Below, in pieces: positions 13,701 through 23,218 of a DNA stretch of 64,000 nt. Position 1 is the stretch's first letter, and every line of letters begins with the position of its first letter. Location: positions 50,560,501-50,624,500 of the forward strand of contig JAKSXM010000007.1 of the NCBI GenBank assembly GCA_022575985.1. The letters run 5' to 3'. The stretch comes from Anagrus nilaparvatae. Lineage: Eukaryota > Arthropoda > Insecta > Hymenoptera > Mymaridae. A program made the position numbers and the translations under genes. Under the pieces are notes generated by a model. That model was not told the origin of the DNA. It was given only the letters and a program-made list of their open reading frames with translations, and searched no databases.

Positions 13701-13899
13701 AGATCGATTTGGTCCATTCTTTACTTTTCTGGGGACGGGCTCGTAATATACCATTTTTCAATCACAGAAATATTGATTTATATAATATGCTTGTTAGAGA
13801 GAAACTATATTTTTTGGGGGTTTTGAGCTTAAAGGTTAGTTTTTATAAAAAATACGATTTGATATTTATCAGGATTCATTTAGCGCTAGTGTGAGTACT

Positions 13900-14175
13900 A
13901 GCATGAGTGCGGAGGGCCGTTCTTCAGTTGAGTTCACAGCGAGTATTCGGGCTTCTCCATGAACTCTAATTTAAGGGTGAAGCGCCGATTTTTAGTATAG
14001 ACAGAACCCCGGAATTCATGAGCAGGGACCCAAAAAACCCATGTGTACCAAATCTTGACACTTAAAGTTCAAATATATCAAAAATGCCCGAAAAAGATTC
14101 GGAAATTCATGTTCAGCAATCCAAAAAAGCTATAGTAGACCAAAGCTCATTATGGGCAGTAACTATCCTTAACAC
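13900..14175. repeat. Foldback family FB, left part of an interrupted copy
   Basis: It carries FB phrases ('taagggtgaagcgccgattt', 'gacccaaaaaacccatgtgt'). It stops at 14175, where the 3.5 kb TIR element starts. The missing end of the same copy resumes at 17678 with 'accctaaaccgtgatttgac'. Confidence 0.65.
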
Positions 14176-14644
14176 CCCGCCTGAGACATTTAAACAGTGT
14201 ATAACACTGTTATATTATGTGTAAATTATACGTAAACAGTGTTATATCATCAGTTACACATAATTTACCTATAATTTAACACTGTTAACCTATATAATAC
14301 GTACTATTTCCGTGTTCAAGCTCAAAATAGCTATTTTTAAAAAATATTGTTTTAATTTAACTGTTTATACTAAAAAAACTCAAAAAATTTATAAATACTG
14401 ATAACTAAGAAAATGCAAGGAAACTAAAAGTATTATTTTTATGAATAAGTTTTTATTTTGAAATTTACAATAAATAATACGTTGTTAAAAGTATAGATAT
14501 ATTTTTTTAAATTATTTAAATAACTTTATTAAATAAAATGAAATAAAAAAGAAAAATATTCTAATAGGATCTAGTTTTAAATTGATGAAAATTATACTAT
14601 AATATAGGGTCAATTTCATGAAAGATTTTATTAGATTCTGAGGA

Positions 14645-14787
14645 CTCTAGGGTTGAAAAAATTGAAGTCTAATAATTATGACTAAAAATTTATTAAAATT
14701 CTGCTTGAGGGTAGTTTTCTGGATCCTGCTAGAGCAGAATTTTAATAAATTTTAAGTAATAATTAATTATTTCAACTCCAGTGCCCC
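14645..14787. repeat. Imperfect hairpin inside the 3.5 kb element
   Basis: 'aaatttattaaaattctgct' on the left answers 'agcagaattttaataaattt' on the right around a loop near 14703-14730. Outer flanks 'ctctagggttgaaaaaattg' and 'atttcaactccagtgcccc' extend the pairing imperfectly. The hairpin ends exactly where the 14787 inverted-repeat unit begins. Confidence 0.55.
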
Positions 14788-15938
14788 TACTATCGGTTTG
14801 AAAAAGATGCGAACCTCGAGTTTTTTATTAATATCTTCCCCGAAAATAAAGATAATTTAATGAAATAAAATTTTTCTAAAAATTTAACCATATTTTTATT
14901 CTAATCTCAAAGGAATTTAACGCAAATATTCTAGAAGTGATTTTATTGCAAAAACAAATAAAAAAACGAGAATTTTAAGAATTTTTTTTTCGCTCCATGA
15001 CTTTAGACCCGAAAAAAGAGTTGAAGGAATCATCCGATTTTGACAAAAATTTAACCAGTGGTAAATACACCTTTCTTGTGCATGATACAATTTTGAAAAT
15101 TTAAATATTTCAATTCGCAAATTTTTTATGGGCTTCAGAAGAAGAGGCCTTCATCTCATCAACAAATTGTCGTATCGGCTTCGTTTTTTTTTTAATCGAT
15201 AGCTTACTGTTTGTAGATTAAAAATATATATTTTGTTAATGTAGCGAATTATCGATTTCTGAGCAATAACGATTCTAAAATACGGACAGGTGCATTCTAT
15301 TCATCTATTGTTTTTCACTGTTTTAACCCGTATTCATGAATAATTAAAGAAAAATAATATTCTTCGCCTCTCATTATTCTTAATTTGTTCTTTCATGCTA
15401 CAACATCTGGTATGAGAAATAAAAATTAATTTGCAAATTTTTTAAAAAATTGCAATTTTTAATTACCGTATGAAATGTGCCGATTAATCTGCCTAAAAAG
15501 AACTTTGAATCGCAAAAATCCGCCAAAAAATGGTCAATGTAGAGGGTTAAAATCAAAAGGGTAAAATTTTTTGTTTTGCTGATATCAACGTCGGTTTTTG
15601 ACCGATTTTTACGATTCAAATTGCTAATTAATCAGTTTTTTGAATAGAGAAAATTGGCAAATGGAAAATAAAACTCTTTGAACAATTAGCAAAAATGAAA
15701 AGAAAAATTTTTATGTTGCGAAAGTCATGGAGCGAAAAAAAAATTCTTAAAATTCTCGTTTTTTTATTTGTTTTTGCAATAAAATCACTTCTAGAATATT
15801 TGCGTTAAATTCCTTTGAGATTCGAATAAAAATATGGTTAAATTTTTAGAAAAATTTTATTTCATTAAATTATCTTTATTTTCGGGGAAGATATTAATAA
15901 AAAACTCGAGGTTCGCATCTTTTTCAAACCGATAGTAG
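14787..15938. repeat. 1.15 kb unit with about 215 bp inverted arms
   Basis: Left arm 14787-15003 begins CTACTATCGGTTTGAAAAAG and right arm 15721-15938 ends with its reverse complement. The arms agree almost base for base, including 'ctagaagtgattttattgca', so the duplication is recent or has been homogenised. The 717 bp centre is AT-rich without a gene; the 67- and 73-codon frames across arm and centre are unsupported. It is probably a separate non-autonomous element nested in the 3.5 kb element. Confidence 0.75.
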
Positions 15939-16045
15939 AATATATTAAGAATACGCTCGATGAAATCGACTCTTATAATTATAAACATTTAATTTTAACA
16001 TGGAACATGTTTATAGGGAGGGGGTACTTCAGAACTGGAAAATTA

Positions 16046-16150
16046 AGGGGGGGGGGTCAAATTTGTCCTTTTTAAGGGGGGGGGGGTCAAATATGTCCTT
16101 TTTAAGGGGGGGGGGGGGTCAAATATGTCCTTTTTAAGGGGGGGGGGTCA
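16046..16150 (+). repeat. G-tract tandem repeat
   Basis: Four units of roughly 30 bp, each a run of 10-13 G followed by TCAAATATGTCCTTTTTAAG or a close variant. G runs lie at about 16047-16056, 16076-16086, 16106-16118 and 16138-16147. Long G runs in an otherwise AT-rich region could form quadruplex or slipped structures, and their exact length is prone to sequencing error. Confidence 0.85.
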
Positions 16151-16164
16151 AATGGGACTTAGAA

Positions 16165-16655
16165 TATTTTCGATTTAGGGACCTTTGGTGCAGAAGTACT
16201 TAGGGAGCATTGGTGCAGAAGTACCTAGGGACCTATGGTGCAGAAGTCTCTAAAGACCTTTGGTGCAGAAGTACTTAGGGAGCATTGGTGCAGAAATCCC
16301 TAAAGACTTTTGGTGCAGAAGTACCTAGGGTGCAGAAGTCTCTAAAGACCTTTGGTGCAGAAGTACCTAGGGAGCATTGGTGCAGAAGTACCTAGGGACC
16401 TATGGTGCAGAAGTCCCTAAAGACCTTTGGTGCAGAAGTACCTAGGGTGCAGAAGTCCCTAAAGGCCTTTGGTGCAGAAGTACCTAGGGAGCATTGGTGC
16501 AGAAGTACCTAGGGACCTATGGTGCAGAAGTCCCTAAAGACCTTTGGTGCAGAAGTACCTAGGGTGCAGAAGTCTCTAAAGGCCTTTGGTGCAGAAGTAC
16601 CTAGGGACCATTGGTGCAGAAGTCTCTAAAGAACTTTAGTGCAGAAATACTTGGA
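16165..16655 (+). repeat. Minisatellite 'GGTGCAGAAGTACCTAGGG' with 117 bp higher-order period
   Basis: More than 20 units of about 20-25 bp. Each contains TGGTGCAGAAGT followed by either 'acctaggg' or 'ccctaaag'. The two unit types alternate in a pattern that itself repeats: the phrase 'agcattggtgcagaagtacc' at 16373 recurs at 16490. A few units lack the 'acctttgg' part. This is a young array that has grown by block duplication. Confidence 0.9.
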
Positions 16656-16842
16656 TATAAATATTGATATTATGAACAGAATAGATACTTTATTATCAGT
16701 GTTAGTTATTAGTGAACATGTTCCATGCTCGTTGGTTGTGTAGTTACACAAACCGGTCATAAGTTTTTTTTCATCTGATTATTATACAAAAATTACTTTA
16801 AATTAATTTTAAATACATATTTTAATTTATTAGATGATGGAT

Positions 16843-17193
16843 TTATTGCTTGCTTTTTTCTAAAAATTCTTTGAATTTGATTTTTGTATCAACTGAATTT
16901 AGTTTTATTTGTAAATTATATTTTTTTGTTTTAAGTTCATCGATAGAATACTTATCTAAATCTGATGTTGAATTATCAAGGTTTTTTTCGTAAAAATTTT
17001 CAAAAAGTCGAAAAAAAAAATAGGTAATTTTGTTTTTTATTCTTGAAAAAAATGTTTTATTTTTATAAACTAGTTCTATTTCTCTTTTAATAAAAAATAA
17101 ATATTTAATTATTATTATTATGAATATTACTATAAATGTTATTATTACCAATATAAATGTAAATAATATTTTTAGACCAAAAAAATTATACAA
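16843..17193 (-). CDS. Uncertain ORF, membrane segment plus coiled coil
   Basis: This open frame of about 116 codons lies inside the 3.5 kb element next to its right TIR. Residues about 7-34 form one hydrophobic segment (many Ile and Phe). The rest is charged, with a Leu/Lys/Asp-rich part near residues 85-110 that could be a coiled coil. No family was recognised. There is no in-frame ATG: the frame begins with TTG and has stops just upstream, so it would need a spliced leader exon or is not translated. It is recorded because it is the only sizeable frame in the element. Confidence 0.2.
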   Translation of the reverse strand: MYNFFGLKILFTFILVIITFIVIFIIIIIKYLFFIKREIELVYKNKTFFSRIKNKITYFFFRLFENFYEKNLDNSTSDLDKYSIDELKTKKYNLQIKLNSVDTKIKFKEFLEKSKQ

Positions 17194-17677
17194 GTATATG
17201 TAATAAAGAAAATTTCATTATATGTTTTTTCTTTGATGTTTTTTTTTCTAGATAAAAAATGTAAATAAAAGTGAAGTAATGTTTTGTAAAATATTTTTTA
17301 AGAAAAAATTTCTTCTAATTTTATCATTTATTTCCTAAAATATTCACCGGGTTAAAAGATTTATGGTATAGAATACCAATTTTAGTAAAATATTTTTTAA
17401 AAGTGTTTAATGCATTTTTAGTTCAATTATAAGGTGCTTTTTTACACTTAAAACTATTAAAACTATATTAGTTACAATTTATACCAACAAAGTTAAATTA
17501 AAACAATATTTTTTAAAAATAGCTATTTTGAGCTTGAACACGGAAATAGTAAGTATTATATAGGTTAACAGTGTTAAATTATGTGTAAATTATGTGTAAC
17601 TGATGTTATAACACTGTTTACGTATAATTTACACATAATATAACAGTGTTATACACTGTTTAAATGTCTCAGGCGGG

Positions 17678-17710
17678 ACCCTAAACCGTGATTTGACTGG
17701 AGTAATTAAA
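17678..17710. repeat. Foldback family FB, right end of the interrupted copy
   Basis: 'ccgtgatttgactggagt' is the terminal word of the FB family (compare 'cgtattttgactggagt' at 32133-32149). It pairs with the FB sequence at 13900-14175, from which it was separated by the 3.5 kb insertion. Confidence 0.6.
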
Positions 17711-17754
17711 GCCCAATCGACACACTTAAGCCATTTGAATATTTTTTGTTTTTA

Positions 17755-18215
17755 ATGAAAAAATTAATGTTTTGGGCTGAAAATATTACCTAGATGGTCA
17801 TTGGGTTTGCTTTTTTCGCTTCTGAAGTTCTTTTTTATGTACAATGCCCAGAAAATGTAATTAAAAATGGGCTAAATTTCGTATAATTTTTAGAGATTAT
17901 TTAATTTATATTGTGCACACAAAAAAGATTTCAAGACATATAAAATTCAATATTATAGAACTATCAGATATAAGGAACAAAAATAAATAAATGTCAATTA
18001 ATTTATTATTTTTAACCCCTTGAATGAGTTAAGGGGTTGATTTTTAGCGCAAAAGTAAAAATGAATATTTTGGGCAAAAATTGTCATCAAATAGGTATTT
18101 TTGCCCGCTATTTACATTTCTAAAGTCTGTATTTACATAAAACTCCTAGATAATAAAATATCACCCCCTAAATTTATATCGAAAAAAATACCCTATCCTT
18201 CGGAGATGGTATTAC
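17755..18215 (+). repeat. Dispersed repeat with TTTTGGGC core, two tandem relatives
   Basis: 'attaatgttttgggctgaaa' (17766) and 'atgaatattttgggcaaaaa' (18061) begin similar stretches. They continue through 'catctag' or 'catcaaa', 'atttctaaagtctgta' and 'cctagataata'. A third copy at 42830-43020 shares 'atattttgggcttgaaatgt' and 'tttctaaagccagttttta'. Family type unknown. Confidence 0.5.
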
Positions 18216-18967
18216 ATAATATAGCGGTTGTACGTAAAAACGTACTTCATAAATGAAAATATCAGCTTCAATTTCCTGCTAGGTAACATGCTTAGGTCCA
18301 AATTATTGATTTTTTTATTAAAAATAGTAGATTTTTTAACTCACATCGTCATTTATGAAAAAAACTTTCTAAAGATTATAAAAAATTATATAAGCTGTAA
18401 TAAGTATTTTATTGATTATTTTAACTAAAATTTTGTAACATAATAATTATTTGTGGCCTTATTTCAAATCGTTATATTGGCGTATATTGACATTTTTCCA
18501 TAAATAGTTAAAAGTAAATAAATCAATACACAGAATATTAAAATTTTTACAATTTTTTTTTGTTATCCGTGCATGTAACCAGTACAAAAATCAGTATAGT
18601 TAATATGTGACAATCTAATGCATACTAAAGTGGTGAATTTATTTTTGTTAATTCAGTTAATATTTTACAAATTAATATCAAAGTTTGATTGTTTATATAT
18701 TTGTAGTGAGATTCTATTAAAGTTTTAAAACATTTTTAGCACTTACATTTATTTAATTTAATTAAGACTTTGATGTAAGCTTAAAAATAACTTCAATTGA
18801 AAAAATAAACTATCAGTAAAACTATTATTAAGTATTAACTATTTCTTTTGAATATATTTTAGATACACGCATTCTATAAAAAAATTAAATATTTGGTGAT
18901 AAAAGTACCCGTTTTACTGATAAAATACCTAAACATTTAATAAGTAATTTAATAATATTTATAAACA
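18216..18967 (+). other. Upstream region of the ionotropic receptor gene
   Basis: AT-rich non-coding DNA. 'ctataaaaaaat' near 18875-18886 is a possible TATA box about 85 bases before the start codon, but such words are common at this base composition. 'aaacaATG' at 18964-18970 is a good insect start context. The 66-codon frame at 18228-18428 is not supported as a gene. Confidence 0.4.
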
Positions 18968-20824
18968 ATGAAATTAAAATGGTTAATAGTTTTAAGTATC
19001 ATTATGACTTTTTTTTCAAAATTCGGCGATTCTTCATTAGATTCTGTGATTGAACACATAAATAAAAATTTAAACGTGCATCAAATAACTGCTTACGTTA
19101 ATACAACAAATTATGAATTCGAGTCTCGATACCGAATACTTTTACGAAAACTTGAAAGTCAGATTCCAACAGTTCTGGTTGATATTCAAAGTAATTTAAC
19201 AAGTGATAAATATTGGCTAGAAAAAAGTAAAAAAACACTAACACCAGTAACACTAAATGTTATTATTACCGACAAGTATACTAATGCAAATTTTTTAGGA
19301 AATGTTTTAATTTTCGTAGCTAAAAGTAAAAAGATTTTGACCAGAGCTTACGTGACAAGTCCAAAATTTTTATTTATCATCTTATATGACGATGACAACA
19401 CAAGTTTATTAGGGGACATTTTGAAAGAATTTTGGTTTGATACTATAATTAATTTTACGATTTTGAAAATTAAAAATATCAACAGCAATCCTACAATATT
19501 ATATTATGATCCTTTTATTCAAGTTTTTCATGAAATTGTATTTTCTAATTCAAGCATTGAAATTATGCCAGAAAAATTAAAAAATTTAAATGGACATAAT
19601 ATAACTGTTGCATTTCCACTTCTATCTTCTGATACATATGATGCAGCTATATCATTTTTTGTTACACCATTAATGCAATACAACTGTCTAGCCGAAAGTT
19701 TAAATGCAAGTAAAAATATTATTATTGATAAAACTATCTTTGATAACTTAGATAACAAGGGTGAAATACAAATAATTTTTGATAAATTTATGGTATATGC
19801 TTTGAACTTAAGCATAGTAGAACAGTCTTATATAATTCCTGAATTTGAACAATTTGTAGCTTTAGTGCCTACTATTCAAGAATCTGAACTAAAAGTTACA
19901 ATAAACATATTCTTATCACTAGTGCTTATTATAATAATTATAATCGCAACTAAAATAATTGTTCGTTACTCAAAAGTACCAATAAATGAATGGGCTACTT
20001 TAAATATTTATTCAATAGTCTTAGGTATCTCACCAAATATACGTTATCTACACTTTAAATCTAAAATTATTTACTTAACACTATCATTCGCAATGATTTT
20101 GTTTTCTTCCATTATTTATGCAAGTTTGACTAATCTTGAATACACAGTTAAAAACGTTACTATCATAAAAAGCTTTGAAAATATACTTGAAAAAAATGTA
20201 TCGATATGCCTAGAAGAAGACAGATATGATTTTTTGTATCAATATTTTCAATATTTAAATGATAATGAATCTAAAAAGATATTGGAAACGCAACGTTTAA
20301 AGGATTGTAACTTTAAAGTTTTTATTGATAAATTTCAATCATCTAGTGCATATGTAGATAGAAGAGATTCCCTGAAGTATTATTTTAATATTTATGAAAT
20401 CTTAATTAAGAACAAAAGTTTTTTAAGGGAATACAAAATTATTGATTTGCAATTACCTTCGTTGATTCTTATTTACATTTTTCAACCTATGTCTTTATAC
20501 AAAGAAAAATTTTCCATAATTGCAACAAGAACTTTTGAAGCAGGTTTAGATAAGAAATGGATTTCTGATTTAGAATTCAAAGTTGGAAAAAATAAAAACC
20601 GTTTTATTGAAGAATGCAGTAACAAGAAAGATGCGACAATGCTAATAATGTTAATTGTTTTGATAGTTGGTTTTGTTTCTGGAATTATTGCTCTTGTTTG
20701 TGAAATTTTGTATTGCAAATTTAAAAATTCAAAACCTAAGGTTGTTCGAAGTAAAAAAATTTTGGTTAAAAAGGCAAAACAAAAAATAAAAATTTTGGTT
20801 AAAGAGGCAAAAAAAAAAGTATGA
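18968..20824 (+). CDS. Divergent ionotropic receptor (IR), single exon
   Basis: This is an uninterrupted 618-residue protein with the layout of insect variant ionotropic glutamate receptors, which act as ligand-gated cation channels in chemosensory neurons. Residues 1-20 look like a signal peptide. An extracellular, Asn-rich region with many N-x-S/T sites runs to about 308. Membrane segments lie at about 311-332, 366-388 and 556-583. Between the first two is the pore-loop region with LNIYSIVLGISPN, matching the IR pattern Leu-x-Ile-(5)-Leu-Gly before a conserved Arg (here Arg359). The second ligand-binding lobe is about 390-550. The C-tail after 584 is very Lys-rich. The glutamate-contact residues of iGluRs are not evident, as expected in divergent IRs. 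Length is normal for the family, there are no stops or frameshifts, and AATAAA lies 47 bases past the TGA. The gene is not assigned to a named IR; odour, taste or other ligands are unknown. Confidence 0.85.
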   Translation: MKLKWLIVLSIIMTFFSKFGDSSLDSVIEHINKNLNVHQITAYVNTTNYEFESRYRILLRKLESQIPTVLVDIQSNLTSDKYWLEKSKKTLTPVTLNVIITDKYTNANFLGNVLIFVAKSKKILTRAYVTSPKFLFIILYDDDNTSLLGDILKEFWFDTIINFTILKIKNINSNPTILYYDPFIQVFHEIVFSNSSIEIMPEKLKNLNGHNITVAFPLLSSDTYDAAISFFVTPLMQYNCLAESLNASKNIIIDKTIFDNLDNKGEIQIIFDKFMVYALNLSIVEQSYIIPEFEQFVALVPTIQESELKVTINIFLSLVLIIIIIIATKIIVRYSKVPINEWATLNIYSIVLGISPNIRYLHFKSKIIYLTLSFAMILFSSIIYASLTNLEYTVKNVTIIKSFENILEKNVSICLEEDRYDFLYQYFQYLNDNESKKILETQRLKDCNFKVFIDKFQSSSAYVDRRDSLKYYFNIYEILIKNKSFLREYKIIDLQLPSLILIYIFQPMSLYKEKFSIIATRTFEAGLDKKWISDLEFKVGKNKNRFIEECSNKKDATMLIMLIVLIVGFVSGIIALVCEILYCKFKNSKPKVVRSKKILVKKAKQKIKILVKEAKKKV

Positions 20825-20870
20825 CTCAGCTATTTAATGTAAAAATTATTTTCAAAATCTATTTCTTTGC

Positions 20871-20876
20871 AATAAA
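20871..20876 (+). terminator. Poly(A) signal of the IR gene
   Basis: AATAAA lies in 'tttgcaataaaacaaaattt', 47 bases after the stop codon, and is followed by T/GT-rich sequence ('tttgttttgacgac'). Confidence 0.55.
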
Positions 20877-21719
20877 ACAAAATTTTGTTTGACGACTGTT
20901 CAATATGTTTTTTTTGAACGATCAAATGAATATTTATAGACTTGAAAAACTTTTTTTGGTGTTGTTAATTTTTAAAAATTGAAACTATCCCATAGAGAAA
21001 CCATTATTATTTTCTTAATAAATTAATAAATATTACTATAATTACAGCATTAAGAATTTAAAAAACTGATAAAAAATTTAAGTAAAACAATTCACGTCAA
21101 AAAAATTCATCAATATATTGATTTTAAGCCTACAATAGCCTACAATGTTATCATTTAATTTTTACAAGGTTAGTAAAATATATTCTTTTTTACAATTTCA
21201 TAATTTCACTAATTGCTCATATTCTAAAATGTAATGAATTGATTTTTTTACAGGAAATTCTATTTATTCTATTATGTTTTAAATTTCAAGAATTACGTTT
21301 ACTCTTTAAGCCGTTTTATCAAAATATAATCTGATTTAAAGTAAGCACATAATAAAATATTTGATTTTTTAAGCTAAGAAATGTTTTAAAAGCACATTAA
21401 GTAAATTGCTTAAAATTTTGCATGATCAGTTATTCATACATTGGTAATTATAGTTTGCCTATTACGTAATATAATATTGATAGATTTCGACGTTTTGAAA
21501 GCCAATTTATATTTTATTTATTTAAATCAGTTTATTATATTTGAAAAACATTTCCGATACTTTGTTTGGATGAATGGGCCTTCTGTTTCTAGGAACACAG
21601 GATTCAATGTTATAAACAAGGGTTTTTTGATATTCTTTAATATAACGATAACCTCACAGGTTAACCAAAACACTTATGGTTTGTCTCTATTTTTTTAAGT
21701 CCCGTAATCCACATTTTTT
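20877..21719. other. AT-rich intergenic, no gene seen
   Basis: No recognisable gene or element. The 85-codon frame at 21441-21698 has no motif. Confidence 0.5.
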
Positions 21720-22060
21720 TCACATATTCTCTCATCGCAATAGCCAATTAACCATAGGATCATTTTTGGCCAAAAATGAGCAATTTTTAAATTGCTTCCA
21801 AAATAGTAATTTTTGACAAAAATGGATTTTATAGATATTAAAAATTTTCCACAAGCTTTAGGTTTTCAAAAAATGTTTACTTGTCTGTTTTCTTTAAATA
21901 GTTTCTGTAAGATATTTTTTTTAAAATCCAAACAAATAATTAAATAGGGAAAAATAAAGAATTTTTGGAAATTTAGGGCTCATAAAAAATTTTCGAGGCC
22001 TATAGAACCTAATTTCATTGTAAATTACAATTTTGGCAGCAATTTTAAAATTGGTAATTT
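21720..22060 (+). repeat. Fragment related to the hAT-like element at 32446-33880
   Basis: 'attctctcatcgcaatagcc' followed by 'aattaaccataggatca' and 'aatttttaaattgcttccaaa' parallels 'attctctcatggcgatagtc' and 'attgctgcaaaaattctaat' inside that element. Both ends are lost. Confidence 0.5.
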
Positions 22061-22804
22061 TGAGCCAAAAATGGGATTTAATTTATTAATTATAACAATC
22101 AAAGAATTATTGATGAAAATTGCGGGGATTCAAAGTTGACTCTTACACAAAAAGATTAGACGGATGTTGATAGTTCAAGAAACGAGGCTATTTTATAAAA
22201 AGAGGTCCTGCGTTTCAAGGAGTAAAAGGCCCATTGGCATAAGCAGAGGGTATATGGTATCGTTTTTCAATAAAAACTATTGAATTTGTTGTGATTTGGT
22301 GTTCAAAATGTATTGAACTTCCCTTGTGAGTCAACGTTCTAAACTTATATTTTAAAAATTAAAGTAAAATTTTTTTGAATATAATTTTTTTTAATTTTTG
22401 AGACGAGAGGAGATCCCGAAAATTTTATCTTGTCTCGATTCGAATATCGACTTTCAATAATTCTTGTGCACCTCTAGATGGGACTTAAATTCCTTAAATA
22501 CTTAGTGATTTTCATTTTAATATGATATATAAAAAAATTCTTTCCTGAGTATTAAATAAATAAGATAAAAATAAAATTATGTAAATAATAAAGGAAACAA
22601 TTTTTTATAATTATTAAAACTCAATTATTAATACTCATTCTTATTTATTTATTTCAATTATTCATATTCAATTTCTTATATAAATATATAGTTTACAATA
22701 GTATTTATAAGATTAATTTTCGTATAAAATTAAATTAACTCGAACAGTCTTTTGATTGTGTATTTACAAAATAGTTTATTACCCCTTTTCATTATTTTTT
22801 TCCT

Positions 22805-22860
22805 TTTTATTACGTCCCATGACAGCAAACTGTGATTTGGGGCATTCTTTTTTTTTATAT
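22805..22860 (-). repeat. Dispersed repeat 'CCCAAATCACAGTTT', copy 2
   Basis: The minus strand reads 'aagaatgccccaaatcacag', matching 'aaaatgccccaaatcgcact' at 39970 and the 13630 copy. The rest of 22061-23170 is AT-rich without a gene. Confidence 0.5.
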
Positions 22861-23170
22861 ATAGCTAAGAATCGTATAAAGTTAAAAAAAAAAGTTATTA
22901 TTCTAAATACAATTAAAAATTGATCATACTTTTTCTATTACTACAGTGAAATTTTCTAAATTAATAAATTTTTCTTACAGTTACTTATACTTAAATTACA
23001 GTACCGTTGTTTATTGAGGTTCGAAACGTAAAAAGTTCATTTATTTTATTACGGATTCACAACAAAGTGTGAAATTCCTTTTATTATCTGAATTTTATCA
23101 AAATTTTTTTCCCCGTAATTTTAATCCTAAAAACGTCAGTATTTGACATAAATGTTTCTTTCCTATTCCC

Positions 23171-23176
23171 TTTATT
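23171..23176 (-). terminator. Poly(A) signals of the YWTD-repeat gene
   Basis: On the minus strand AATAAA occurs twice: overlapping the stop codon (23220-23215) and 43 bases beyond it (23176-23171, in 'ccctaataaaggga'). The second is the more usual distance. Confidence 0.45.
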
Positions 23177-23218
23177 AGGGCTACCAGGGTTTTTACACCT
23201 CATAAATTAAAAAATTTA

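Larger units (their letters stand above)
15997..16771 (+). repeat. AACATG repeat family, copy A (long, with minisatellite)
   Basis: It starts AACATGGAACATGTTTATAG and ends with 'gaacatgttccatgc' followed by 'acacaaaccggtcataag' and a T run. The same end words bound copies near 30.1, 44.8, 46.6 and 62.4 kb. The interior has three zones: G-tract repeats, a run of 'gggacttagaat' sequence typical of the family, and a 'ggtgcagaagtacctaggg' minisatellite seen only in this copy. Confidence 0.7.
14176..17677. mobile_element. 3.5 kb element with 187 bp terminal inverted repeats
   Basis: 14176-14362 and 17491-17677 are near-perfect inverted repeats. Both outer ends read CCCGCCTGAGACATTTAAAC inward. 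The inner ends meet at 'gttttaatttaact' and its complement. The TIRs contain repeated 'aacagtgttat' motifs of their own. The element sits inside an FB copy; comparing the FB sequence on both sides suggests a short duplication such as ACCC, but this is not certain. Inside are a 1.15 kb inverted-repeat unit, a GGAACATG-type repeat with a minisatellite, and one open frame without an ATG. No transposase or polymerase was recognised, so the superfamily is unknown; long TIRs also occur in Mutator-like, Polinton-like and foldback elements. Confidence 0.75.

Noticed and set aside
16165..16655. CRISPR-like array
   Set aside because: Units are contiguous without unique spacers and the context is eukaryotic.
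14176..17677. Polinton/Maverick or integrated virus
   Set aside because: At 3.5 kb it is far too short, the termini are not AG...CT, and no polymerase, integrase, ATPase or capsid-like frame is present.
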